From NCBI RefSeq assembly GCF_004137255.1, contig NZ_SDWT01000001.1, positions 2,728,001-2,792,000 on the forward strand: DNA of 64,000 bases, written 5' to 3'. Positions 26,044 through 35,472 of this stretch are shown one piece after another. The position numbers and the translations under genes were made by a program. Below the pieces are notes generated by a model. That model was not told the origin of the DNA. It worked only from the letters and a program-made list of their open reading frames with translations, and ran no database searches. The stretch's first letter is position 1; each line of letters starts with the position of its first letter. The DNA is from Nocardioides oleivorans. Lineage in GTDB: Bacteria; Actinomycetota; Actinomycetes; Propionibacteriales; Nocardioidaceae.

Positions 26044-26931
26044 TCAGGGGCGGTACGACACCCACGCGTCGTTGCGGACGAGCGCCTCCAGCTCGTCGAG
26101 CGTCATCGGCGGCCGGGGCGCGGTGGTCGGTGAGCCGGCATCCCACTTCTCCTCGATCGTGTTCGCGCTGGCGGCGTAGACGATGCCGCCGTCACGGGCG
26201 AGCACGACCTCGTTGACGACGGTGCCGCCCCACCGGTTGGTGAGTCGGCGCCCGACGACCGTGCCCGACTCGTCGCGGATCTGCACGCACTCGGTGCGCC
26301 CCGAGAACGCCTCGTCGCAGCTGGTGCGGTCGGGCTCGCTGTCCGGCGTGATCTCCACCGGACCCTGGCTGCTGCTCGGGTTGCTGCCGTCGCCCAGGGG
26401 CATCGTCGGGTCGGTCGCGACCACGAAGGAGTAGGGATCGCGGTAGAGCATCACGTTGAGCCGGCCGGGCCCGGCCGGCGCGGCCAGGTGGGCGTTGATC
26501 CACCCTGCGGCGGGTCCTCCTTCGGGGGTGTCCGCCTCCAGCGGCCCGGGGGCGGTCACGGTCACCTCGTCCGGGAGGATCGCCTCCACGGTGCTGACCA
26601 TCTCGGTCGCGGGCATGTCCCACCAGCCGGGCAGGTCCTGCGGCCGGGGGGCCGGGGGATCGGTCGCGACGATCCGGCTCGCGTCGGTCGTCCGGCTGTC
26701 GTCGGCGCCCCACGCCCACGGCACCGCGACCGCCGCGACCGCGCTCGCAGCGACGATCGCGCCGGTGATGCCGATCCGGCGGCGGATGCGCAGCCGGCGG
26801 CCGCGGACCAGGGCCGCGGTGGACAGGTCGTACGGCGGACGGGTGCGCGCCATCGCGGAGTCGAGGACCTCGCGGACGAAGGCCTCGTCGGTCTCGGGCA
26901 CGGGGAGGTGGTCGGGGCGGTGGACGGTCAT
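26044..26931 (-). CDS. Single-pass membrane protein encoded with an ECF sigma factor
   Basis: A 295-residue protein with a charged N-terminal cytoplasmic segment (about 1-50), one transmembrane helix (GITGAIVAASAVAAVAVPWAWG, about 54-75) and an extracytoplasmic domain containing two Cys (TSCDEAF, TECVQI). The ATG overlaps the sigma-factor stop by 4 nt. The topology and coupling suggest an anti-sigma role, although no ZAS zinc motif (HxxxCxxC) is visible; many SigE-family partners of this type are uncharacterised. Function is inferred from context only. Confidence 0.75.
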   Translation of the reverse strand: MTVHRPDHLPVPETDEAFVREVLDSAMARTRPPYDLSTAALVRGRRLRIRRRIGITGAIVAASAVAAVAVPWAWGADDSRTTDASRIVATDPPAPRPQDLPGWWDMPATEMVSTVEAILPDEVTVTAPGPLEADTPEGGPAAGWINAHLAAPAGPGRLNVMLYRDPYSFVVATDPTMPLGDGSNPSSSQGPVEITPDSEPDRTSCDEAFSGRTECVQIRDESGTVVGRRLTNRWGGTVVNEVVLARDGGIVYAASANTIEEKWDAGSPTTAPRPPMTLDELEALVRNDAWVSYRP

Positions 26932-27449
26932 CGGTGGGCCTCCGGGGACAGGATCGGTTCGCGTGCGTCTCCCAGCTGGGTGCGCAGCGCGGCGAGTGAT
27001 CGCAGCGCGCGGTTCTTGACCGCTGCGCTGCTCAGGTGGAGCGTCTGGGCGGTCTCCTCGACGGAGAGGTCCTCCCAGTAGCGCAGGACCACGACGGCGC
27101 GGTCCAGCGGTGCGAGCGTGCGAAGCGCGGCCAGCAGGGTCAGGCGCAGGGCGGCGTCGTCGGGCACCGCCTGGCAGTCGTCCACCTCTGCCACCGCGAC
27201 CTCGGTGCTGCTGCGGCGCCGCCGGTCGCTCAGGAAGGTCTTGAGGACGATGCCGCTGACGTAGGCCGTCGGGTCGTCGGCCGCGCTGACCCTGCGCCAG
27301 TTGACGTACGCCTTGGCGAGCGCGGACTGCAGCAGGTCCTCCGCGGCGGCCGACGACGTCGTCAGCAGCCACGCCTTGCGGTGGAGCTGCGGTGAGGCCG
27401 AGGCGACGAACGAGGTGAACTCCTCGTCGACGCTGGCGCTTCCTCGCAT
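26928..27449 (-). CDS. ECF RNA polymerase sigma factor (SigE family)
   Basis: A 173-residue sigma-70-family regulator. Region 2 includes LHRKAWLLTTSSAAAEDLLQSALAKAYVNWRRV, and region 4 has LAPLDRAVVVLRYWEDLSVEETAQTLHLSSAAVKNRALRSLAAL, a helix-turn-helix. Region 3 is absent, as in ECF factors. GAGGGGG is 4 nt before the ATG. It is coupled to the downstream membrane protein, its likely antagonist. Promoter targets are not visible in the window. Confidence 0.92.
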   Translation of the reverse strand: MRGSASVDEEFTSFVASASPQLHRKAWLLTTSSAAAEDLLQSALAKAYVNWRRVSAADDPTAYVSGIVLKTFLSDRRRRSSTEVAVAEVDDCQAVPDDAALRLTLLAALRTLAPLDRAVVVLRYWEDLSVEETAQTLHLSSAAVKNRALRSLAALRTQLGDAREPILSPEAHR

Positions 27450-27585
27450 CGATCCCCCTCTCGGCAGGCCCCCCGACTGGAGGCCATCACCCTGCTCGAC
27501 GCGGTGGCACGACGATCGGTCTCACGCTGCGGTGAGCGTAGGCGCGATTGTCCGCGCGACGGCCGTTCCCCGTAGGCTCGCGGGC

Positions 27586-29268
<1,683 letters not shown>

Positions 29269-29289
29269 TCGAGCTGTGCACCCGAGTCT

Positions 29290-29325
29290 CCCGCTTGTCG
29301 GCCCGGATCCAGGCCGACAAGCGGG
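29290..29325 (+). terminator. Terminator hairpin of ettA
   Basis: A perfect 14-bp stem (CCCGCTTGTCGGCC) with an 8-nt loop lies 22 nt after the stop. Confidence 0.8.
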
Positions 29326-29328
29326 GGA

Positions 29329-29348
29329 GTCACCGGATATCCGGTGAC
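29329..29348. repeat. Perfect 20-bp palindrome
   Basis: GTCACCGGATATCCGGTGAC is its own complement. It lies 3 bp beyond the ettA terminator and 8 bp before the convergent MarR gene stop. As RNA it would make a hairpin for the MarR transcript; as DNA it has operator-like symmetry. Role unknown. Confidence 0.6.
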
Positions 29349-29356
29349 CGCCCTGT

Positions 29357-29851
29357 TCAGGACTGCCGGATCTCCGACTCCGGGTGGCGGTTGACCAGGT
29401 GGTCGGCGACGGCGTCGAAGACCCGACCGACGGCGGCGAAGTCGGCCTCGGGGACGAGGTCGAGGATGTTGCGCCGCACGCTCTCCACGTGGCAGGGAGC
29501 GGCACGCACGAGCAGGTCGTAGCCGGACTCGGTCATGGTCGCCACGACCCCCCGGCCGTCCTCGGGAGTCGTCCCGCGGGTGACGTACCCGGCCTGCTCC
29601 ATGCGCGCGACGGTGTGCGTCACGCGGCTGCGTGAGTGGGCCATCGCGTCGGCGAGCTGGGCCATCCGCATGGCGCGCCCGGTCCGCTCGGAGAGGCGCA
29701 CGAGCACCTCGTACTCGGTCAGAGACATGCCGAACTCACGGCGCAGGTCGTCGTCGAGCCGCTCCTCGAGCAGGGTCATGCCCATCATCAGGGCACGCCA
29801 CGCGTGCTGCTGGCCGTCGTCGAGCCAGCGCGGCTCCCCCTCGGAGGTCAT
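29357..29851 (-). CDS. MarR-family transcriptional regulator
   Basis: A 164-residue dimeric winged-helix repressor. The recognition region MAQLADAMAHSRSRVTHTVARMEQAGYV (about 70-97) and the wing TRGTTPEDGRGVVATMTESG are typical of MarR. It is preceded by a TAGGGT hexamer ending 6 nt before the ATG (minus strand), so a leaderless mRNA is expected. It lies just downstream of the thiolase gene on the same strand but has its own promoter. Ligand and targets unknown. Confidence 0.9.
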   Translation of the reverse strand: MTSEGEPRWLDDGQQHAWRALMMGMTLLEERLDDDLRREFGMSLTEYEVLVRLSERTGRAMRMAQLADAMAHSRSRVTHTVARMEQAGYVTRGTTPEDGRGVVATMTESGYDLLVRAAPCHVESVRRNILDLVPEADFAAVGRVFDAVADHLVNRHPESEIRQS

Positions 29852-29886
29852 GGATGCACCCTAGTGCTGCCGGGCCGTCGAACGGC

Positions 29887-31101
29887 TCAGGCCGTGCGCT
29901 CCAGGATCATCGCCATTCCCTGGCCGCCGCCGACGCACATGGTGATCAGGCCGGTCGACTTGTCGTGCCAGTCGAGGCTGTTGAGCATCGTGTTCTGCAG
30001 GCGGGCGCCGGTCATGCCGAAGGGGTGGCCGACGGCGATGGCCCCGCCGTTGACGTTGAGGCGGTCGAGGTCGATGCCGAGGTCCTGGTAGGACGGCACG
30101 ACCTGGGCGGCGAAGGCCTCGTTGATCTCCACCAGGTCGATGTCGCCGATCGACATCCCGGCGTACTTGAGGGCGTTCTTCGTCGCCTCGACGGGGCCGA
30201 GGCCCATGATCTCCGGGGAGAGGCCCGAGACGCCGGTGGAGACGATGCGGGCGAGCGGGGTGAGGCCGAGCTCGGCTGCCTTGGTGTCGGACATGATCAC
30301 CACGGCTGCGGCTCCGTCGTTGAGGGCGCAGCAGTTGCCGGCCGTGACGACTCCGTCGGGGCGGAACACCGGGTCGAGCCCGGCGATGGCGTCGTACGTC
30401 ACTCCGGCGCGGGGGCCGTCGTCCTTCGTCACGACCGTGCCGTCGGGGGTGGTGACGGGGGTGATCTCGCGCTCCCAGAAGCCGTCGGCGATGGCCTTCT
30501 CGGCGAGGTTCTGCGAGCGGACGGCGAACTCGTCGAGCTCCGAGCGGTCGAGACCGCGCAGGCGGGCGACGTTCTCCGCGGTCTGGCCCATCGCGATGTA
30601 GATGTCGGGGAGCAGGCCGTCCTCGCGCGGGTCGTGCCAGTCCTGCCCGCCCTTGGCGTACTCGTCCGTGCGGGCATTCGCGTCGTCGAAGAGCGGGTTG
30701 CGGGTGCCCGGGATGTGGTCGGAGGTGCCCTTCGCGAAGCGGGACACGGTCTCGACGCCGGCGGAGACGAAGATGTCGCCCTCGCCCGCCTTGATCGCGT
30801 GGAAGGCCATCCGGGTGGTCTGCACCGAGGAGGAGCAGTAGCGGGTGACGGTGGCGCCGGGGACCTCGAGGCCGAGGAGGGTGGTGACGACGCGGGCCAT
30901 GTTGTTGCCGGACTCGCCGCCGGGGAGGCCGCAGCCGAGCAGCAGGTCCTCGATGGTGGCGGGGTCGAGGTCGGGGACCTTGTCGAGCGCGGCCTGCACC
31001 GCGAGCACGGTGAGGTCGTCGGGTCGGAAGTCCTTCAGCGAGCCCTTGTTGGCCCGGCCGATGGGGGTGCGCGCTGCGGAAACGATCACTGCCTCGGGCA
31101 T
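29887..31101 (-). CDS. Thiolase (acetyl-CoA C-acetyltransferase/acyltransferase)
   Basis: A 404-residue thiolase, forming or cleaving beta-ketoacyl-CoA. The acyl-accepting Cys is residue 89 in RYCSSS. The C-terminal catalytic motifs are NVNGGAIAVGHPFGMTGA (His) and CVGGGQG (Cys). The NEAFA motif is also present. It resembles FadA-type degradative thiolases, without an adjoining FadB; MarR and TetR genes flank it, so fatty-acid or ligand-controlled expression is plausible. GGAG precedes the ATG. Confidence 0.93.
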   Translation of the reverse strand: MPEAVIVSAARTPIGRANKGSLKDFRPDDLTVLAVQAALDKVPDLDPATIEDLLLGCGLPGGESGNNMARVVTTLLGLEVPGATVTRYCSSSVQTTRMAFHAIKAGEGDIFVSAGVETVSRFAKGTSDHIPGTRNPLFDDANARTDEYAKGGQDWHDPREDGLLPDIYIAMGQTAENVARLRGLDRSELDEFAVRSQNLAEKAIADGFWEREITPVTTPDGTVVTKDDGPRAGVTYDAIAGLDPVFRPDGVVTAGNCCALNDGAAAVVIMSDTKAAELGLTPLARIVSTGVSGLSPEIMGLGPVEATKNALKYAGMSIGDIDLVEINEAFAAQVVPSYQDLGIDLDRLNVNGGAIAVGHPFGMTGARLQNTMLNSLDWHDKSTGLITMCVGGGQGMAMILERTA

Positions 31102-31163
31102 GGAGAACTCCGGTTACTCGTCGGTCACAACTGTCATCTGCACCCTAGTCCGGACGTCCGCGA

Positions 31164-31760
31164 TCAGGGAGTGTCGGGGTCGCCGCCCAGGCCGGTGAGG
31201 AGCTGCTCGACGCTGTCGCTGACGAAGCCGCGTCGACGCCTCGCGGGCAGCAGCAGCGAGGCCAGGAGCACGCCGTCGAGCGCCGCGACGAGGGTCTCGG
31301 CCGTGGTGCCGTCGTTCGTGCCGGCCCCGCTCAGCACCTCGCGCACCATCGCGACCAGGTCGTCGCGCCACTGGGTGAACCGCTCGGCGAGCCGGGGGTC
31401 GCGCGTCGCGGCGACGGTGAGCTCGAGGCGTGCGGCCAGCAGGTCGGGCTGCTCGAGCCAGCGCGAGAACAGCCGCGACACCTCCGCGACCGCTCGCTCG
31501 TGGTCGCCGGGACAGGACGCGAGCCGTACGCCGAGTGCCTGCACGTCGCCGGCCAGCCGGTCGGCGACGAAGTCCCCGAGGGCGCCGATGAGCGCCTCGC
31601 GCGTGCGGAAGTACGCCGACGAGCTGCCCTCGGCGAGGCCGGCCTCGCGGTCGACCGCCCGGTGAGTCAGGCCGCGGTTGCCCTGCTGGGCGAGCACGGT
31701 GGTCGCGGCGGCCAGGATCTCGCGACGACGCGGCGACAGCTCCTCCGTCGCAGGACTCAC
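31164..31760 (-). CDS. TetR-family transcriptional regulator
   Basis: A 198-residue repressor. The N-terminal DNA-binding domain reads RREILAAATTVLAQQGNRGLTHRAVDREAGLAEGSSSAYFRTREALI, including the helix-turn-helix. The C-terminal helical ligand domain is divergent. GTG at 31760 is chosen because GGAGGAG precedes it by 4 nt; an upstream extension lacks conserved residues. The divergent small membrane gene at 31912 has GTAGAA inverted repeats over its promoter that are a plausible operator for this protein. Confidence 0.9.
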   Translation of the reverse strand: MSPATEELSPRRREILAAATTVLAQQGNRGLTHRAVDREAGLAEGSSSAYFRTREALIGALGDFVADRLAGDVQALGVRLASCPGDHERAVAEVSRLFSRWLEQPDLLAARLELTVAATRDPRLAERFTQWRDDLVAMVREVLSGAGTNDGTTAETLVAALDGVLLASLLLPARRRRGFVSDSVEQLLTGLGGDPDTP

Positions 31761-31838
31761 GGCTCTCCTCCGGGGGTCGGCGTGGGCAAGGGGGGGAGGC
31801 GTTCGGCGCCTCGTGACGCAGGACACTACCGATCCGGG

Positions 31839-31882
31839 TTGTACTACAGCCGTAGAAGCGTATGCTTTCTACATACGTAGAA
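31839..31882 (+). promoter_or_regulatory. Promoter and inverted-repeat operators of the TetR-linked small gene
   Basis: TTGTAC (31839-31844) and TATGCT (31861-31866) are -35 and -10 elements with a 16-bp spacer. TTCTAC-ATAC-GTAGAA (31867-31882) is a perfect inverted repeat on the start site, and GTAGAAGC/GCTTTCTAC arms (31852-31872) cover the -10. A third GTAGAA copy lies at 31895-31900. This is typical of TetR-type repression. Confidence 0.65.
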
Positions 31883-31911
31883 GTTCTTCACCTGTAGAAA
31901 GGAACCCGATC

Positions 31912-32094
31912 ATGCAGCTCATCGACACCTCCGCCGTCATCACCCTCCTGGTCGTCGTCGGCATCGCCGCCCTGGCCGCCATCTCGCTGGCCGCGGTCGC
32001 GGTCCCCGCCACGCTCCGAGAGACCCGCCGTGACCGCGTCAGCCGCCGCGAGTCCATCCCCACCTACTACGGCCGTCTCCACTTCGCCCACTGA
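31912..32094 (+). CDS. Small single-pass membrane protein (60 residues)
   Basis: One hydrophobic helix (ITLLVVVGIAALAAISLAAVAV, about 10-31) is followed by an Arg-rich cytoplasmic tail (RETRRDRVSRRES) ending IPTYYGRLHFAH. I do not recognise a family. GAAAGGA lies 9 nt before the ATG. The gene is transcribed away from the TetR gene from a promoter covered by inverted repeats, so it is probably the TetR-controlled target. Two hairpins follow. A role as a regulatory peptide of a membrane complex is conjecture. Confidence 0.75.
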   Translation: MQLIDTSAVITLLVVVGIAALAAISLAAVAVPATLRETRRDRVSRRESIPTYYGRLHFAH

Positions 32095-32103
32095 CCACCT
32101 CCC

Positions 32104-32131
32104 AGTGATCCCCGGCTGACCGGGGATCACT
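32104..32131 (+). terminator. Terminator hairpin after the TetR-linked small gene
   Basis: A perfect 12-bp stem (AGTGATCCCCGG) with CTGA loop. Its core, stem and loop together, is repeated at 32169-32190. Confidence 0.75.
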
Positions 32132-32168
32132 GAACATGTCAGGCACTGCAACGGCCGACCTGTTGATG

Positions 32169-32190
32169 GATCCCCGGCTGACCGGGGATC
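32169..32190 (+). repeat. Second copy of the CTGA-loop hairpin
   Basis: GATCCCCGG-CTGA-CCGGGGATC repeats the terminator core 62 bp downstream. It is a 9-bp stem in the untranslated region before the thioesterase gene. It is either a duplicated terminator or a repeat insertion. Confidence 0.6.
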
Positions 32191-32198
32191 ACGCCGCG

Positions 32199-32229
32199 CC
32201 CCGATCGTCCGACTCTGCGACGATCGGGG
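32199..32229 (+). promoter_or_regulatory. Hairpin directly upstream of the thioesterase start codon
   Basis: An 11-bp perfect stem (CCCCGATCGTC) with a 9-nt loop ends 1 nt before the GTG. If transcribed it would leave no accessible ribosome-binding site; it might instead be a terminator for upstream RNA or a DNA operator. Confidence 0.45.
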
Positions 32230-32230
32230 C

Positions 32231-33076
32231 GTGCGCCATCTCTACCGCTGCCCGCTCCGGTGGGCCGACCTCGACCTGCTCGGCCACGTCAACAACGTCA
32301 CCTACGTCGACTACCTCCAGGAGGCGCGGGTGGACATGTTCCGCACCCACGCCCCCGACAGCCGCAGCGAGGACCTCGCCGAGGGCGTGGTCGTCGTGCG
32401 CCACGAGGTCAGCTACGTCTCCTCGCTCACCTTCAGCTTCGAGCCGGTCTCGATCGAGTGCTGGGTCACCGAGATCCGCGCGGCGAGCTTCACGATGGCC
32501 TACGAGGTGTTCTCCGAGGACGAGGTGGGGGAGCGCACGGTCTACCTGCGCGCCCGCACCGTCCTGACGCCCTACGTCTTCGCCACCGAGCGCCCGCGCC
32601 GCCTCCACCCGGAGGAGAAGGAGTCGCTCGGCCGCCTGCTCGAGCCCGATGAGCCGGTCCGCCCGCCCGCGGCCCCCGAGCCGGTCGACGTGCCGGGAGG
32701 CGCGTACGACGTCCACGTCCGCTTCAGCGACGTCGACGTCTACGGGCACGTCAACAACGTGAAGTACTTCGAGTACTTCCAGGAGGCGCGGATCCAGCTG
32801 ATGGTCGCCCAGGGGCGAGAGCTGGGCGAGGGCTTCCACCTCGTGGTCGCCCAGACCGACGTCGACTACAAGCGCCCGATCCTGTTCCGGCCGGAGCCCT
32901 ACGACTGCCGCACGTGGGTCTCCCGGATCGGCAGCACGTCGGTCGTGTTCGAGTCGGTCGTGCGCGACGGCGACCAGGTGCTCGCCCGCGCGCGGGTGGT
33001 CGGGGTCTGCATGGACAACGAGACCGGCCGGCCGACGCCGGTGCCGGACACCTTCCGGGCAGCGGCGACGGGCTAG
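32231..33076 (+). CDS. Acyl-CoA thioesterase with two hotdog domains
   Basis: A 281-residue protein with two tandem 4HBT hotdog domains. The active-site type motif recurs: WADLDLLGHVNNVTYVDYLQEAR (about 12-34) and FSDVDVYGHVNNVKYFEYFQEAR (about 163-185). The 4HBT family hydrolyses acyl-CoA thioesters, and the aspartate in (D/V)D-GHVNN is catalytic. Duplicated members are found in actinobacteria near ettA (compare Rv2475c). GTG start; no ribosome-binding site is visible because a hairpin ends at 32229. Its stop overlaps the globin stop by 4 bp (CTAG). Confidence 0.88.
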   Translation: MRHLYRCPLRWADLDLLGHVNNVTYVDYLQEARVDMFRTHAPDSRSEDLAEGVVVVRHEVSYVSSLTFSFEPVSIECWVTEIRAASFTMAYEVFSEDEVGERTVYLRARTVLTPYVFATERPRRLHPEEKESLGRLLEPDEPVRPPAAPEPVDVPGGAYDVHVRFSDVDVYGHVNNVKYFEYFQEARIQLMVAQGRELGEGFHLVVAQTDVDYKRPILFRPEPYDCRTWVSRIGSTSVVFESVVRDGDQVLARARVVGVCMDNETGRPTPVPDTFRAAATG

Positions 33077-33465
33077 ACCTCGTCGAGGGTGTTGACCATG
33101 AACTGGGCCGCGTGCGTCACGTAGTCCCAGAAGCGCTCGTCCTGCTCGGCCGGCAGCGCTGCCGCGTCGAGGCCCGCCCGGAAGTGCACCAGCCACCGGT
33201 CGGCGGCGGCCGGGGTGACCCGGAAGGGCGCGTGCCGCATCCGCAGGCGCGGGTGACCGCGGTTGTCGGAGTACGTCGTCGGGCCGCCCCAGTACTGCAT
33301 GAGGAACAGCGTGAAGCGCTCCTCGGCCGGCCCGAGGTCCTCCTCGGGGTACATCGGGCGCAGCAGCTCGTCACCGGCGACGCCCTCGTAGAAGCGGTGC
33401 ACGATCGTGCGGATCGTCACTTCGCCGCCGATCTCGTCGTAGAACGTGTCGGTCACGTGACCCAT
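33073..33465 (-). CDS. glbO: Truncated haemoglobin, group II (trHbO-like)
   Basis: A 130-residue 2-on-2 globin that binds O2/NO at haem. The group II features FYDEIGGEVTIRTIVHRFYEGVAGDELLRPMYP, YWGGP, and the proximal His region RLRMRHAPF are all visible. A conserved Trp (DRWLVHF) sits at position G8. It matches trHbO such as Rv2470, located in the same neighbourhood. ATG 33465 is chosen over GTG 33471. Cytoplasmic; likely roles are oxygen/NO chemistry or redox protection. Confidence 0.93.
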   Translation of the reverse strand: MGHVTDTFYDEIGGEVTIRTIVHRFYEGVAGDELLRPMYPEEDLGPAEERFTLFLMQYWGGPTTYSDNRGHPRLRMRHAPFRVTPAAADRWLVHFRAGLDAAALPAEQDERFWDYVTHAAQFMVNTLDEV

Positions 33466-33481
33466 TGTCACGGCTGGGGTC

Positions 33482-34567
33482 CTAGGACTTCTCGGTGGGC
33501 TCCCCGGAGGCCGCCGACGGGGCGCTCTGCTGCCACGTGACGCGCTGGGCGACCGCGAGGTTGATGCCCTCCGCCTCGAAGCGTGCCTTGACCCGCTCGC
33601 GCATGGTCCGGGCGATGGCCCACTGCTGGAGCGGGGCGGTCTTGAGGGTCACCCGCATGACGATGCCCTCGACGCCGAGCGACTCCACGCCCCAGACCTC
33701 GGGCTCCTCGATGATCTGGCCAGTGAAGTCCTCGTCGTCCCACAGGGAGTGCGCGACCTCCTCGAGCACCTGGCGCACCTTGACCAGGTCCTCGGTGTAG
33801 CCGACGGTCACGTCGAGCACGGTGCGGGCCCAGTTCTGGCTCATGTTGCCGACGCGCAGCACCTCGCCGTTGCGGACGTACCAGACCGTGCCGTTCACGT
33901 CGCGCAGGCGGGTCACCCGCAGGCTGACGGCCTCGATGGTGCCGGAGGCCTCGCCGAGGTCGACGACGTCGCCCACGCCGTACTGGTCCTCGAAGATCAT
34001 GAAGATGCCGGACAGGAAGTCCTTCACCAGCGTCTGGGCGCCGAAGCCGAGGGCCACGCCGAGGATGCCCGCGCTGGCGATGAGCGGTGCGATGTCGTAG
34101 CCGAGCTCGGAGATGAACATCAGGGCGATCACGGCGAACACGACGCCGGTGACGATGCTCTTGAGCAGCGACCCCATGGTCGCCGCGCGTTGCACGCGTC
34201 GGGTGTAGCCGGCGTCCTCGCCGAGGTTCAGGGCGGCACCGACCCGGCCGGCGACCTTGCCACCGGTGACGGCGCGGCTGAGCCGGTCGGGCAGCATGCC
34301 GACCTCGGCCTGCCGGACCACGCGGTCGATGACCCGGTGGAGCAGCCACCGGACGAGGAGCCCGATGACGACCAGTCCGACCAGGGCGCTCGGCTTGCCG
34401 ACGACCCAGTCAGCGACGTTGGCCAGCGGCTGGTTGCCGGTCCTGTCGAGGACCCAGTTGCACAGCCACTCGTCGCTCGCGCAGGTGGCCATGGGGTTGA
34501 TGTGGGTGGTCCCGCTCCCGGAGACCTCGGTCACAGTGATGATCGGGGTGATGAGGGGGTGAGGCAT
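33482..34567 (-). CDS. MscS-family small-conductance mechanosensitive channel
   Basis: A 361-residue membrane channel. An extracytoplasmic N-terminal segment with a Cys pair precedes helices about 52-72, 130-150 and 155-175. The pore-lining stretch GILGVALGFGAQTLVKDFLSGIFMIFEDQYGVGDVV is diagnostic of MscS; the C-terminal alpha/beta cytoplasmic domain follows. It releases osmolytes under hypo-osmotic shock. The divergent gene starts 31 bp upstream. Confidence 0.92.
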   Translation of the reverse strand: MPHPLITPIITVTEVSGSGTTHINPMATCASDEWLCNWVLDRTGNQPLANVADWVVGKPSALVGLVVIGLLVRWLLHRVIDRVVRQAEVGMLPDRLSRAVTGGKVAGRVGAALNLGEDAGYTRRVQRAATMGSLLKSIVTGVVFAVIALMFISELGYDIAPLIASAGILGVALGFGAQTLVKDFLSGIFMIFEDQYGVGDVVDLGEASGTIEAVSLRVTRLRDVNGTVWYVRNGEVLRVGNMSQNWARTVLDVTVGYTEDLVKVRQVLEEVAHSLWDDEDFTGQIIEEPEVWGVESLGVEGIVMRVTLKTAPLQQWAIARTMRERVKARFEAEGINLAVAQRVTWQQSAPSAASGEPTEKS

Positions 34568-34597
34568 GCCCGCCAGTATGCAGATAGCCTTGTCCTC

Positions 34598-34990
34598 GTG
34601 AGCACGCACGTCAGCCGTCCCCGCTCGTCCCGCAGAGGTCTCCGACGCCTGTCGCTGGCCTCCGTCCTGGCCTCCGCTCCCGTGCTGGCCCTGGTGGCCG
34701 CGCCGGCCCGCGCCGACGTGCCGAAGGGCTGGGGTGGCGAGGAGGTCCACTACGCACCCGACGCGCTGCACGCGCTCGGCCTCTACCTCGGTGCGCCGCT
34801 CGCGCTGTTCATCGTCATCGGGGTGCTGATCTACCTCCCGGCCATGGTGCGCGGCGAGAAGCTCCTGCCCCAGCACGACGCCGTCGACGGCACCGGTCAG
34901 TGGATCGGCGGCCCGCGCCAGGGCATCGCCGAGCTGCCCGCGGCCGACGGTGAGGACTCGCGGGCAGGCGGCGCAAGTGGCCGCTGGTGA
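34598..34990 (+). CDS. Signal-peptide-bearing membrane protein of unknown function
   Basis: A 130-residue protein. An Arg-rich N terminus (RPRSSRRGLRRLS) leads into a signal peptide ending near VAAPARAD. A second hydrophobic helix (LGAPLALFIVIGVLIYLPAMV, about 66-86) is followed by a cytoplasmic tail ending GGASGRW. The GTG lies 7 nt after TAGCCT (34585-34590), so a leaderless transcript is likely. It overlaps the DUF5130 gene, suggesting the two act together, perhaps as a membrane partner for the TPM-like domain. Family not recognised. Confidence 0.78.
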   Translation: MSTHVSRPRSSRRGLRRLSLASVLASAPVLALVAAPARADVPKGWGGEEVHYAPDALHALGLYLGAPLALFIVIGVLIYLPAMVRGEKLLPQHDAVDGTGQWIGGPRQGIAELPAADGEDSRAGGASGRW

Positions 34991-35360
34991 GCCGCTGACC
35001 GAGGCCGACCGGCTGGCGCTCGACCGGACCATCCGGATCGCCGAGCAGTCCAGCCGCTTCGAGTTCTCCGTCTACGTCGGTCCCGCGCAGGGCGACGACA
35101 CCCGCGCCTGGGCCACCCGCCTGCACAACCGCCTCGTCGCGCCCTCGCGCAGCGTCATGGTCCTCGTGGACCCGCGCCGCCGGGTGATCGAGGTCGTCAC
35201 CGGTGGCGACGTACGCCGTCACCTCAGCGACGGCGAGGTCGAGCTGGCCGTGCTGGCCATGTCGTCGGAGTTCGCCTCGGGCAGCCTGCTCGCCGGCCTC
35301 CAGCGCGGCATCACGATGCTCGCCGAGCACGCCCGCCCGCAGAACACCCTCCACGCGTAG
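34950..35360 (+). CDS. DUF5130/TPM-domain-like protein
   Basis: A 136-residue protein with EADRLALDRTIRIAEQSSRFEFSVYVGP followed by MVLVDPRRRVIEVVTGGDVRRHLSD, the pattern of actinobacterial DUF5130, which resembles the TPM (YgcG/TLP18.3) fold. No signal peptide is visible. GTG 34950 overlaps the previous gene by 41 nt; GTG 34977 is an alternative. TPM domains have been linked to phosphatase or membrane-protein maintenance functions; the role here is unknown. A long terminator follows. Confidence 0.75.
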   Translation: MRTRGQAAQVAAGEPLTEADRLALDRTIRIAEQSSRFEFSVYVGPAQGDDTRAWATRLHNRLVAPSRSVMVLVDPRRRVIEVVTGGDVRRHLSDGEVELAVLAMSSEFASGSLLAGLQRGITMLAEHARPQNTLHA

Positions 35361-35419
35361 GTACGCCCGCTCCGCTCGCGCGCGCTCGCGCGGTGGCCGA
35401 GGTAGCTCCCCGTCAACGC

Positions 35420-35459
35420 ACGAGCCCCTCCCCGCGATCACTCGCGGGGAGGGGCTCGT
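35420..35459. terminator. Bidirectional terminator hairpin
   Basis: A perfect 17-bp stem (ACGAGCCCCTCCCCGCG) with a 6-nt loop separates the convergent DUF5130 and pepN genes. Confidence 0.85.
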
Positions 35460-35472
35460 AGGTGTACGTCGA

